Of a stretch of 64,000 bases of DNA, positions 41,866 to 50,759 are shown one piece after another. The stretch is from Ornithinibacillus bavariensis (GTDB lineage Bacteria > Bacillota > Bacilli > Bacillales > Amphibacillaceae). The notes under the pieces are model-generated. The model was not told the DNA's origin. It did no database searches and worked only from the letters and a program-made list of their open reading frames with translations. The stretch covers positions 682,001-746,000 of the forward strand of contig NZ_JBNPWZ010000001.1 in assembly GCF_050433565.1 (NCBI RefSeq), in the 5' to 3' direction. Position 1 is the first letter of the stretch, and every line of letters begins with the position of its first letter. The translations under genes and the position numbers were made by a program.

Positions 41866-44265
41866 ATGAAGCGAACAATCAAGCGTGCTGCAGTCTTAGG
41901 TTCTGGGGTTATGGGTTCTGGAATTGCTGCTCACTTGGCGAATATTGGTATTCCAACCATAATGCTTGATATCGTGCCAAGATCCTTGACAGATGAAGAG
42001 CAAAAGCAAGGACTAACACTAGAGGATAAGGATGTACGTAATCGAATAGCACAACAAAGTAAAGCGGCTTTATTAAAGCAAAAGCCATCACCAATCACTT
42101 CAAAAGCAAGTCTTGAATTAATTGAAGTTGGCAATATGGACGATGATATGGAAAAACTTGCAGATGTGGATTGGATAATAGAAGTTGTTGTTGAGCGTTT
42201 AGATGTTAAGAAAAGTGTATTTGAAAAAGTCGACCAGTACCGTAAGAAAGGCTCTATCATAAGTTCGAACACCTCTGGGATTTCTGTTGAGGCAATGGCA
42301 GAAGGACGTTCAGAGGATTTCCAAAAGCATTTCTTAGGGACGCACTTTTTCAATCCTCCACGTTACTTAAAATTATTAGAAGTAATTCCTACAAAACATA
42401 CTGATCCAGAAGTTTTAACATTTATGAAACAGTTTGGTGAGGATGTATTAGGAAAAGGTGTTGTCGAAGCAAAAGATACACCAAACTTTATCGCAAATAG
42501 AATTGGAACGTATGGACTTTTAGTAACGGTAAGAGAAATGTTAAAAGGTGGATATAGTGTAGGGGAAGTTGACTCCGTAACAGGGCCATTAATTGGACGC
42601 CCGAAAAGTGCTACCTTCCGAACATTAGATGTAGTAGGCTTAGACACCTTTGTTCATGTGGCACGAAATGTATATGACCAGGTAGAGGGAACTGAAAAAG
42701 AAGTATTTAACATACCAGAATTCATGTTAAAAATGCAGGAAAATGGCTGGTTAGGTGCTAAAAGTGGCCAAGGATTTTTCCTAAAGAAAAAAGGAAAAGA
42801 CGGGAGCACGATTTTAGAACTTAATCCAGAAACATTAGAATACGAAGAACGTAAGAAATTAAAAACACCTGCTATTGAAATGGCAAAGCAGGCAAAAGGT
42901 TCGCGCAACAAATTGAAAGCGCTTATAAATGCGAAAGGTGACCGTGCTGGAGACTTGATTTGGAATATTTTAAAACCAGCATTGCTTTATTCTGCGGAGT
43001 TAGTTGGCGAAATAGCTGATGATATTGTTGCAATTGATGAAGCAATGAAATGGGGCTTTGGCTGGGAAATTGGTCCATTTGAAACATGGGATGCAATTGG
43101 TCTAAAGTCATCTGTTGAACGCATGAAAGCAGAAGGAGAAACGATTCCAGATTGGGTTTTAAAACTAATCGATGCAGGAAACTCTTCCTTCTATAAAACT
43201 GAAAATGGAACTATTCAGTATGTTGACCAAGGTGCATACAAAGAAAAATCATTTAATCCAAAAGAAATTAATTTAAAACGTCTAAAGGACGTGAATGGGG
43301 TTATTAAGAAGAACACTGGTGCAAGCTTAATTGATATAGGTGATGGTGTTGCACTACTTGAGTTCCATTCGAAAAGTAATGCGATTGGTTTAGATATTAT
43401 TCAAATGGTGAACTTTGCAGTTGAAGAGGTTAGTCGCAACTATGAAGGTCTTGTCATCGGTAACCAAGGAAAGAATTTCTGTGTCGGTGCAAACCTTGCC
43501 TTAATGTTAATGGAAGCCCAGGATGATAACTTCTTTGAACTGGATATGGTTGTAAAAATGTTTCAGGATATGGGAACTACAATCAAATATTCGGAAAAGC
43601 CAGTAGTTGTTGCCCCGTTTAACATGACACTAGGTGGTGGTGCGGAAGTATCTTTACCAGCTACTGCCATCCAAGCATCAGCTGAAACCTATATGGGGTT
43701 AGTTGAATTTGGTGTTGGTTTAATTCCAGGTGGTGGTGGTACAAAAGGGCTTTACTTAAAGCAGCTTCGTAACCTACCAAAGGGTATTAATTTTGACCTA
43801 ACTAAAGTTGCAAATGACGTCTTTGAAAAAGTTGCCATGGCGAAAGTATCAACCTCAGCGGCTGAAGCTAGAGAAAATGGCTTTTTAGATGCAAACGATC
43901 GAATAAGTGTGAATCCGGACCATTTAATCTACGATGCAAAACAGCGCGTATTAGAGCTAGCAAAAGCAGGCTACCGTGCACCAAAACGTGAAAAGATTCC
44001 TGTAGTTGGAGAAGCTGGCTATGCTGCAATGGTATTAGGAGCGAAAACACTTCAATTTGGTGGCTATGCATCTGATCATGATGTGAAGATTGCTGAAAAA
44101 TTAGCATATGTATTATCAGGTGGACGTATTAAAGAGGGCTCTCTAATCGATGAACAAGTCATGCTAGATTTAGAACGTGAAGCTTTCTTAAGCTTAATTG
44201 CTGAACCAAAAACTCAAGCTCGTATGCAACATATGCTCATAAAGGGTAAACCATTAAGGAACTAG
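41866..44265 (+). CDS. fadN: 3-hydroxyacyl-CoA dehydrogenase/enoyl-CoA hydratase
   Basis: This 799-aa two-domain beta-oxidation enzyme has an N-terminal NAD-binding fold GSGVMGSGIAAHLAN near residue 11 with HFFNPPRYLKLLE near 155. The C-terminal crotonase part (about 480-700) has NFCVGANLALM and LVEFGVGLIPGGGGTKG. It hydrates enoyl-CoA and oxidises the 3-hydroxyacyl product. ATG at 41866 follows GGGGGA; the ORF opens at 41848 without a ribosome binding site. It is the first gene of fadNAE under a FadR operator. Confidence 0.95.
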   Translation: MKRTIKRAAVLGSGVMGSGIAAHLANIGIPTIMLDIVPRSLTDEEQKQGLTLEDKDVRNRIAQQSKAALLKQKPSPITSKASLELIEVGNMDDDMEKLADVDWIIEVVVERLDVKKSVFEKVDQYRKKGSIISSNTSGISVEAMAEGRSEDFQKHFLGTHFFNPPRYLKLLEVIPTKHTDPEVLTFMKQFGEDVLGKGVVEAKDTPNFIANRIGTYGLLVTVREMLKGGYSVGEVDSVTGPLIGRPKSATFRTLDVVGLDTFVHVARNVYDQVEGTEKEVFNIPEFMLKMQENGWLGAKSGQGFFLKKKGKDGSTILELNPETLEYEERKKLKTPAIEMAKQAKGSRNKLKALINAKGDRAGDLIWNILKPALLYSAELVGEIADDIVAIDEAMKWGFGWEIGPFETWDAIGLKSSVERMKAEGETIPDWVLKLIDAGNSSFYKTENGTIQYVDQGAYKEKSFNPKEINLKRLKDVNGVIKKNTGASLIDIGDGVALLEFHSKSNAIGLDIIQMVNFAVEEVSRNYEGLVIGNQGKNFCVGANLALMLMEAQDDNFFELDMVVKMFQDMGTTIKYSEKPVVVAPFNMTLGGGAEVSLPATAIQASAETYMGLVEFGVGLIPGGGGTKGLYLKQLRNLPKGINFDLTKVANDVFEKVAMAKVSTSAAEARENGFLDANDRISVNPDHLIYDAKQRVLELAKAGYRAPKREKIPVVGEAGYAAMVLGAKTLQFGGYASDHDVKIAEKLAYVLSGGRIKEGSLIDEQVMLDLEREAFLSLIAEPKTQARMQHMLIKGKPLRN

Positions 44266-44281
44266 GAAAAAGGGGGAAGAA

Positions 44282-45460
44282 ATGGTGAGAGAAGCAGTTA
44301 TTGTAGCAGGTGCTAGAACCCCTGTTGGTAAAGCGCAAAAAGGGTCATTGCGTAACACTCGTCCGGATGATTTAGCGGCATTGACCATAAAAGAAACATT
44401 AAAACGTGCTGGAAATTATGAAGGCAATATCGATGATGTCATTATTGGTTGTGCAATCCCAGAAGCGGAGCAAGGAATGAATATGGCTCGAAATATTGCT
44501 GGTCTTGCGGGATTAAAAAATGACGTACCAGGTATTACGATTAACCGTTATTGTTCCTCAGGCTTACAAAGTATCGCTTACGCATCGGAGCGTATCATGC
44601 TTGGTGCTAGTGACACGATTATTGCTGGTGGAGCAGAATCTATGAGTCTAGTACCAATGCCTGGTCATGTCATTAAACCAAATCCAACATTAGTTGCAAA
44701 TGCACCTGGTTATTATATGGGAATGGGACACACCGCTGAAGAGGTTGCGAATCGCTTCGGCATCTCTCGTGAGGACCAAGATGCTTTTGCGGTTCAGAGT
44801 CATGAACGTGCTGCAAAGGCAATCGCAGAAGGTAGATTTAAAGATGAAATCGTACCCGTAGAAATCACGGAACGATTTATTGGTAAAAACAACAAGGTAG
44901 AAGAAAAATCCTTCTTATTTGATACAGATGAAGGAGTTCGTCCAGGAACTACGATGGAGGTCTTAGCAAAGCTTCGCCCAGTATTCCATGTCAATGGATC
45001 CGTAACAGCTGGTAACTCTTCACAAATGAGTGATGGGGCAGCTACTGTACTCGTTATGGACCGAGAAAAAGCAGAAGCAGAAGGTCTTAAGCCATTAGTA
45101 AAATTCCGTTCCTTCGCTGTAGCTGGTGTTGAGCCAGAAATTATGGGAGTAGGGCCAGTAAAAGCAATTCCAAAAGCACTTGAGATAGCAGGACTAAGCC
45201 TATCAGACATTGGCTTAATCGAATTAAATGAAGCATTTGCTTCCCAATCTGTTCGGGTTATCCAGGCACTTGACCTAGATACGAATATTGTCAATGTCAA
45301 CGGTGGAGCAATTGCTCTTGGTCACCCGCTTGGCATGACAGGAACAAAATTAACCTTAAGCCTAGCCTACGAAATGAAGCGCCGTAACGTTCAATTCGGT
45401 ATTGTAACGATGTGTATTGGAGGCGGAATGGGCGCAGCAGGAGTATTTGAACTCTTGTAA
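44282..45460 (+). CDS. fadA: Acetyl-CoA acyltransferase (3-ketoacyl-CoA thiolase)
   Basis: This 392-aa thiolase performs the last step of beta-oxidation, releasing acetyl-CoA. Catalytic residues are visible: Cys in NRYCSSGLQS (about 92), NEAFA near 322, GGAIALGHPLG (His about 349) and the final Cys in MCIGGGMGAAG (about 380). It starts 16 bp after fadN with AAAGGGGGA upstream. Its order and spacing match the B. subtilis fadNAE operon. Confidence 0.95.
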   Translation: MVREAVIVAGARTPVGKAQKGSLRNTRPDDLAALTIKETLKRAGNYEGNIDDVIIGCAIPEAEQGMNMARNIAGLAGLKNDVPGITINRYCSSGLQSIAYASERIMLGASDTIIAGGAESMSLVPMPGHVIKPNPTLVANAPGYYMGMGHTAEEVANRFGISREDQDAFAVQSHERAAKAIAEGRFKDEIVPVEITERFIGKNNKVEEKSFLFDTDEGVRPGTTMEVLAKLRPVFHVNGSVTAGNSSQMSDGAATVLVMDREKAEAEGLKPLVKFRSFAVAGVEPEIMGVGPVKAIPKALEIAGLSLSDIGLIELNEAFASQSVRVIQALDLDTNIVNVNGGAIALGHPLGMTGTKLTLSLAYEMKRRNVQFGIVTMCIGGGMGAAGVFELL

Positions 45461-45542
45461 GTTCGTAATCTGTTTCTTGGAAAATAAACGATGTGTATTA
45501 AAAGAATAAAAATAACATATAGGAAAAGAAAGGATGTTAAAC

Positions 45543-47327
45543 ATGAGTGAAACAAAAGAAAAATTGTTCAAAGGCGGATCCTTTTTAGTTGAAGACCTAA
45601 ATGGAGAAGACATCATCACACCAGAAGACTTCACAGATGAACATAAAATGATCGCTAAAACAACTGAGGATTTCGTGGTTGGCGAAGTATTACCAGTAGC
45701 AGAAAAATTAGAGAATCATGAATTCGAACATTCCGTAGAACTTCTAAAAAAAGCAGGAGAGCTAGGTTTACTAGGGGCTGACGTACCAGAAGAATATGGT
45801 GGACTACAATTAGATAAAATTAGTTCATCCTTAATTACTGAAAAGTTTGCACGAGCTGGTGGATTTTCGATTACACACGGTGCACATGTTGGTATCGGAT
45901 CCCTTCCAATTGTATTTTTCGGTAATGAAGAACAAAGAGCAAAATATTTACCAAAGCTTGCAACTGGTGAATTAATTGCTGCTTATGCACTGACAGAGCC
46001 AGGATCAGGCTCCGATGCTTTAGGTGCAAAAACTACTGCGAAATTAAATGAAGCAGGAACTCACTATATTTTAAATGGTGAAAAACAATGGATTACGAAC
46101 TCTGCTTTTGCCGATGTATTTGTTGTCTATGCAAAAGTTGATGGAGAGCATTTCTCTGCCTTTATTGTAGAGCGCGAATTCCCAGGAGTTTCAACTGGTC
46201 CGGAAGAAAAGAAAATGGGTATTAAAGCATCATCCACTCGTACCCTTATTTTAGAGGATGCAGAGGTTCCAGTTGAAAACCTTTTGGGTGAAAAAGGCCG
46301 CGGTCATATCATCGCATTCAATATCTTAAACGTAGGACGTTATAAGCTAGCGATTGGTGGTGTTGGTGGTGCGAAACGTGCACTAGAGGTTGCAACACAA
46401 TATGTAAACCAACGTAAACAGTTTAACACACCGATTTCTAAGTTTACATTAACACAAGAAAAATTAGCCACTATTGCATCTGAAATTTATGCAAATGAAA
46501 GTGCAGTTTATCGTACAGTTGGATTGTTCGAGCAGCGAATGGGTGCTTTAACAGATGAACAATTAAAAGACGGTCGTGAAATTGCCCGAGCAATTGCTGA
46601 GTACCAAATCGAATGCTCCATGAATAAATACACGGCAACGGAATTATTAGATCACGCTGCAGATGAAGCAGTACAAATGCATGGTGGATATGGATTTATG
46701 CAAGAATATGAGGTAGAACGTATTTATCGTGATTCCCGTATTAACCGTATCTTTGAAGGAACTAACGAAATTAACCGTTTACTAGTTCCTGGAACATTAC
46801 TGAAGAAAGCAATGAAAGGTGACTTACCTCTATTCCAAAAAGCAATGGCACTTCAAGAAGAGCTAATGATGATGATGCCAGAAGAGCCAGGTACAGAGCC
46901 ATTAGAGCAAGAAAAGTATTTACTAAGAAATGCGAAGAAAATCGTCCTTCTTGGAGCTGGATTAGCTGCACAAAAGTACATGCAGAAGATTGAAAATGAA
47001 CAAGAAATCTTAGTAAACCTAGCAGATATGGTGGCAGAGGTTTATAACATGGAAAGTGCCATTCTTCGTACAGAAAAAGCAATCAACAACTCTGGCGTGG
47101 AGAAAAACAAGCAAAAGCTTCTATATACGCAAGTGTATGTACAAGAAGCATTCAACCGTATTGAAGCAGATGCGAAGGAAACACTTATTGCAGTGGAAGA
47201 TGGTGACACATTACGTATGATGCTTTCTTCACTTCGTAAGTTAACTCGTCACACACCAACAAATGTGATTGCGAAGAAACGTGAAATTGCAGTAGGAATT
47301 ATTGAGGCTGAGAAGTATATTGTTTAA
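45543..47327 (+). CDS. fadE: Acyl-CoA dehydrogenase
   Basis: This 594-aa FAD-dependent dehydrogenase introduces the first double bond in beta-oxidation. It has ALTEPGSGSDA near 150, WITNSAFADVFVVYAK near 183, the catalytic-region MHGGYGFMQEYEVERIYRD near 380 and a long C-terminal extension typical of FadE (YusJ). The length equals that of the B. subtilis protein. ATG at 45543 has GAAAGG at 9 nt; the ATG at 45534 overlaps that spacing. A very strong terminator follows. Confidence 0.94.
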   Translation: MSETKEKLFKGGSFLVEDLNGEDIITPEDFTDEHKMIAKTTEDFVVGEVLPVAEKLENHEFEHSVELLKKAGELGLLGADVPEEYGGLQLDKISSSLITEKFARAGGFSITHGAHVGIGSLPIVFFGNEEQRAKYLPKLATGELIAAYALTEPGSGSDALGAKTTAKLNEAGTHYILNGEKQWITNSAFADVFVVYAKVDGEHFSAFIVEREFPGVSTGPEEKKMGIKASSTRTLILEDAEVPVENLLGEKGRGHIIAFNILNVGRYKLAIGGVGGAKRALEVATQYVNQRKQFNTPISKFTLTQEKLATIASEIYANESAVYRTVGLFEQRMGALTDEQLKDGREIARAIAEYQIECSMNKYTATELLDHAADEAVQMHGGYGFMQEYEVERIYRDSRINRIFEGTNEINRLLVPGTLLKKAMKGDLPLFQKAMALQEELMMMMPEEPGTEPLEQEKYLLRNAKKIVLLGAGLAAQKYMQKIENEQEILVNLADMVAEVYNMESAILRTEKAINNSGVEKNKQKLLYTQVYVQEAFNRIEADAKETLIAVEDGDTLRMMLSSLRKLTRHTPTNVIAKKREIAVGIIEAEKYIV

Positions 47328-47342
47328 ATAGTAAATGGAATT

Positions 47343-47398
47343 AAAAGAATCGCACAAGGACATAGGTCTTTGCACTAGTCCTTGTGCGATTCTATTTA
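47343..47398 (+). terminator. Strong terminator of the fad operon
   Basis: Perfect 16-bp arms AGAATCGCACAAGGAC and GTCCTTGTGCGATTCT enclose a 16-nt loop, followed by ATTTAT. With a 16-bp perfect stem it may also act on the opposite strand. Confidence 0.9.
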
Positions 47399-47496
47399 TA
47401 ACCGATTGAAAATAATTATTTTGGGGATAACTTATTAATTGGAAAATGTTGCTGTTATATATATTACATCGTTTTGGATTATAAGCTAAATTCCTA

Positions 47497-48242
47497 TCAA
47501 CCACAAATAGCAATTGTTGCAGCAGTACAACCCAATGCACCGATTAAACCGCATACAGAAGCTAAGGCTAATCCGCCAACACCAGTTGTAATTCCTAAGG
47601 CGGCTGCTAAGGCAAAGCAACCAGCGCCTCCACCAGTTCCACATAAGGCACCCACGACCCACTCACACCAACCATACGTCGAGAATTCTGGTGCCATATC
47701 GTTTACTACCTCTTCAAAAAATTCATCTTGGCTAATAATATCCCCATTTTCACCAACTATTTCTCCATCCATATTTATATTCATGGAAAAGCCTATATCA
47801 TCATTTACTACCATTCTAATGTTAATAAGACCACTTTCCGTAAGTTCTCCATACATCTTTTTGACCGTCAACACGTTTTCTTTCTCTAGGTCAAATAGAA
47901 TTTCTACATAGGCAAGATTATCCGAACTAACTTTGTTCCCGATGATAAAGCCTATTGAAGCTACCTGTTGAACGCCATTCTCAGCCTTATTTATTACTAT
48001 GTCATCTTTATTTAGGCTATTAACTATACTGTCTTTTGCTAGCTTTTTGTACTCTTTTGTCTTTTTAACTTTATTCCAAATATCTTTAAACTCTTTTTCA
48101 TTTACATTGGATGTAGGTGCTTCTAGGCAATTGTTACCGTCACAAGAGGTGTTTCCTAACGAGGCAAATACTGAGTTTGTTGGTAAAAGTAGTAATACAA
48201 AGGTGATTAGTAGTAATAGTTTTTTTGAACTCCACTTTTCAT
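47497..48242 (-). CDS. Halocin-C8-like bacteriocin precursor, frame conflict at the start
   Basis: This secreted precursor has a signal peptide (KKLLLLITFVLLLLPTNSVFA), a Cys pair SCDGNNC, an acidic middle part of about 150 residues, and a C-terminal hydrophobic domain of about 56 residues. That domain is Gly/Ala-rich with six cysteines spaced 8-8-22-8-8, ending TIAICG. The plan resembles halocin C8 and its bacterial relatives, where the N-terminal part can serve as immunity. The best start (ATG at complement 48242, after GGGGGAGA) is out of frame with the body because of an A7 tract at 48226-48220; one extra A would join them into 248 aa. A TTG at 48297 with AAAGGA gives an unbroken but longer start. 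The bacteriocin role is inferred. Confidence 0.65.
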
Positions 48243-48342
48243 ATGATCTCCCCCAATCAAATATATTACTTACCATGAAACGACCGACAGGCGCCAAATA
48301 TTATCCTTTGATCTTGATAACCATCCTCCTCCTGAAAAAATT

Positions 48343-48391
48343 GAATCTATGAATTATGTATCTGAAAATGAAGTTTCACATACATAGATTC
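48343..48391. repeat. Inverted repeat upstream of the bacteriocin gene
   Basis: GAATCTATG and CATAGATTC are perfect 9-bp arms 31 bp apart; inner ATGTATC and GATACAT partly repeat the theme. It lies about 100-150 bp upstream of the bacteriocin start and may be an operator or RNA structure. Confidence 0.45.
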
Positions 48392-48502
48392 GATACATAG
48401 GTAAAATGTTGGGAATAAACATGTGTAGAGAAAGAATAAGTAGAGTTATGATAATCAGTGAAAAAAGTTTTTACTGACTATCTGTGGGTTTATACATTCA
48501 TC

Positions 48503-48907
48503 TTATAATCTTTTAGCTACTAAGGCACCTAGTCCGATTAGAATAAAAAGAATCATCCAACAAACGATCAAGACTTCTATATTAATGGAAGTAATACCTT
48601 TTGCGTAGGAAATGACTAATGCAGTTCCTACTGCAAGCATGATAACATTTTGAGCTATTACTAAAAATTGCTGCATCATTAATGTATTTCTTTCATCAAA
48701 ACTAGGAGTATTGCCATTTTTTCTTTTATTTCGTTTCGATAAGAGGTAGAAAATTATAAATCCAAGGACAGCTCCAAAAGGAATTGATATCGCTAATGAC
48801 AAATTATTCGTACTATCATTAAAGAAATAAATACCCATAATTACCCCAAGAATCATTCCAACAATGATAAGTGGCCATATCCATACCTGTAATTTTTGGT
48901 TTTTCAT
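48503..48907 (-). CDS. Four-helix membrane protein (DUF2178-like)
   Basis: This 134-aa protein has four hydrophobic helices (about 10-28, 37-58, 78-100 and 108-130) and a central NTPSFDERNTLMMQQ segment. That pattern occurs in small membrane proteins paired with XRE regulators. It overlaps the XRE gene by 4 bp (ATGA). It could modulate the regulator at the membrane or protect against the neighbouring bacteriocin; the sequence does not decide. The bacteriocin gene lies downstream on the same strand. Confidence 0.6.
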   Translation of the reverse strand: MKNQKLQVWIWPLIIVGMILGVIMGIYFFNDSTNNLSLAISIPFGAVLGFIIFYLLSKRNKRKNGNTPSFDERNTLMMQQFLVIAQNVIMLAVGTALVISYAKGITSINIEVLIVCWMILFILIGLGALVAKRL

Positions 48908-49122
48908 TTAGCATTCTCCTCACTTTTGTCCAAATAAAATAAGCTTGTAAAAGGTACGTCTAAATACTCTGCTAGTTTAAGGGAGAGTTCTAAACTAGGA
49001 TTATATTTGTTTTTTTCTATTGCATTGATTGTTTGACGGGTAACTTGTAAATCTTCTGCTAATTTAATTTGCGTTATCCCTTTTCTTTGTCGTACCTCAC
49101 GAATATGATTGATTACTTTCAT
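48904..49122 (-). CDS. XRE-family transcriptional regulator
   Basis: This 72-aa Cro/CI-type repressor consists almost entirely of the helix-turn-helix (KGITQIKLAEDLQVTRQTI and ALEKNKYNPSLELSLKLA-type helices, here AIEKNKYNPSLEL). ATG at complement 49122 follows GGTGAT; the ORF extends four codons further without support. It is cotranscribed with the four-helix membrane protein. Two matched dyads upstream are probable operators for autorepression. Whether it also controls the bacteriocin gene is unknown. Confidence 0.88.
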   Translation of the reverse strand: MKVINHIREVRQRKGITQIKLAEDLQVTRQTINAIEKNKYNPSLELSLKLAEYLDVPFTSLFYLDKSEENAK

Positions 49123-49138
49123 GTTTATCACCACGAGA

Positions 49139-49200
49139 TGTAAAGATATATTTACATATAATTATATATGGGTAAAAGAAAATGTAAAGATATCTATACA
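49139..49200. promoter_or_regulatory. Paired operators of the XRE regulator
   Basis: TGTAAAGATATATTTACA (49139-49156) and TGTAAAGATATCTATACA (49183-49200) are near-identical 18-bp dyads with centres 44 bp apart. They are placed 17 and 61 bp upstream of the XRE start. The remaining 49201-49458 has no supported gene; a 23-codon frame at about 49370-49433 lacks a ribosome binding site. Confidence 0.7.
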
Positions 49201-49458
49201 TTTTTATTTTATAAATGAATCATAGGTCCTATTTTTTAATTGATAATTCCCAGAAATGGTAAGAAATACGGACGAAATTTCAAAATATTATGGTAATATA
49301 ATATAAAGAGATTTAGCTCCTATAAAGGAGATAGAAGAAGTTTTTAGAGTAAGATGTTCTATGGATTATGAAATTGGGATTTCAAGTGGCATGGACACTC
49401 AACTTATATTTGGATTTGTGAAGGTTAGATAATAAAATAGCTAGAGAAGGAAGATGAA

Positions 49459-49854
49459 GTGAAGTTACTGGAAAGGATTATCACGGCTATATTATGTTCC
49501 ATTTTGCTAGCATTACTATTAAATAATGGTAATGGTTATTATATGACAATTTTACTAGTTTCTTTCTATGTTTTCTTGATTGGTGGGACTATTACATCGT
49601 TAGTGATAGATAACTTGATTGGAAAAATGAATAGGGTTAGAACCTTTCATCGCTATATAATGTCGCTACTACTATATGGCATCACTGGCGCCGGGATCGC
49701 CACCCTGTTTTCCATTTTTCAGGGAAGCGTAATTGAAATTTCCATTATGCCTCTATTCCTATTAGGAGCTCTTCCAGGTATTCTTTACTTTAATGTCCTT
49801 ATTCTACTATCGGCTCTTTTCAAGTACGCACGAAGTAGGATAGCCATGAAGTAA
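49459..49854 (+). CDS. Hypothetical membrane protein
   Basis: This 131-aa protein has four hydrophobic segments (about 5-20, 28-50, 68-88 and 95-118) and a basic C-terminus. I recognise no family. The start is GTG preceded by AAGGAAG. Its last 70 bp overlap the 3' end of the convergent VanZ-like gene, so the two 3' ends share sequence on opposite strands. Confidence 0.55.
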   Translation: MKLLERIITAILCSILLALLLNNGNGYYMTILLVSFYVFLIGGTITSLVIDNLIGKMNRVRTFHRYIMSLLLYGITGAGIATLFSIFQGSVIEISIMPLFLLGALPGILYFNVLILLSALFKYARSRIAMK

Positions 49855-50339
49855 CCAATTAAAACACCAATCGTATTTAACAGTAAATCATCCACATCAA
49901 AACTTCTAGAAATGACGCCATTAATTGATAATACTAGCTGCATTACTTCAATGAATAATGTACTCCCTATACCGATTAATAGACTATGTATGAAAGTCGC
50001 TTTCTTTATAAATAGGACGATAAAAATGCCAATAGGAATAAACACAACAATATTACCCAATAAATTTATGATTTGTAGGGAAAAGTCTCCTTGAAAATTT
50101 ATATATAGATTAATCGTTCGGAATGGAATAAGATTTATCGAAGCTAAGCTAGGAGTAGAAGTTCCATTTGCCGGAAATAATGTCAAATAGAGCAAACATT
50201 CCACATAAGCAATTAATAGCATGTTAATGATTTCTCGGTAAACCTTTACATGCTTTTTTTTCTGTATTAGACGGATGAAAGCATAGACTAGTAATGTGAT
50301 CAGAATTAATAGAACAGGGATATCGTTAATATATTTCAT
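49785..50339 (-). CDS. VanZ-like membrane protein
   Basis: This 184-aa VanZ-family protein has five hydrophobic helices and the family motifs NLLGNIVVFIPIGIF (about 91-105) and RSFDVDDLLLNTIGVLIGY (about 144-162). VanZ relatives reduce susceptibility to some lipoglycopeptides; most, like this, have no assigned role. ATG at complement 50339 follows GAAGGAG; the longer frame to 50405 has no ribosome binding site. It overlaps the convergent hypothetical gene by 70 bp. Confidence 0.82.
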   Translation of the reverse strand: MKYINDIPVLLILITLLVYAFIRLIQKKKHVKVYREIINMLLIAYVECLLYLTLFPANGTSTPSLASINLIPFRTINLYINFQGDFSLQIINLLGNIVVFIPIGIFIVLFIKKATFIHSLLIGIGSTLFIEVMQLVLSINGVISRSFDVDDLLLNTIGVLIGYFMAILLRAYLKRADSRIRTLK

Positions 50340-50419
50340 AATAGCTCCTTCGAAGAATTTATCGCAGGTTAACTGGCTGTAGGACCCTTTATCAAGAATT
50401 CGCAAGAAATAGAGAATAA

Positions 50420-50480
50420 TAAGTGGGGGTCGGGTAGCACGTCAAACGCCGGATTCGTTCAACTAACATAAAGTGGGGGA
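50420..50480. repeat. Possible small mobile-element remnant
   Basis: ATAATAAGTGGGGGTCGG and AACATAAAGTGGGGGAGA are direct repeats bracketing GTCAAACGCCGGATTCG, whose base composition and style differ from the flanks. It may be a piece of an insertion sequence end or a small repeated element; no transposase is present. Confidence 0.3.
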
Positions 50481-50492
50481 GAAATAGAAACC

Positions 50493-50680
50493 CTGCTGTA
50501 TGAAGTTTCACTCTATACATAAATTATAATAGACTTCTAGCTTTATCATCAAGTGTGGTTAAGTAAAAATAGGATGAAATACGGAAGTTTTATGAGAATT
50601 GCTTAGGTAACCATACATCTTCCTGAAGTCTATACGGAAAATCCTGAAGTTTCCCACCAACTCACTGAAGTTTACGATAA
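50493..50680. repeat. Degenerate CTGAAGT repeats
   Basis: TGAAGTTT- and CTGAAGTT-type units occur at about 50500 and then as three tandem 21-22-bp units at about 50622-50685 (CCTGAAGTCTATACGG, CCTGAAGTTTCCCACC, CTGAAGTTTACG). They fill the gap before yusI. Nothing else is visible in 50340-50759 apart from the yusI ribosome binding site AAAGGAGGGG. Confidence 0.4.
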
Positions 50681-50759
50681 TCAAGCTATAGAACCAGCAT
50701 TTACCTTATAATTCTTTTCTATAAATGGTAAAATAGCCTTAGCAAAGGAGGGGAATCTT

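Noticed and set aside
49370..49433. 23-codon frame before the hypothetical membrane protein gene
   Set aside because: No ribosome binding site or other support.
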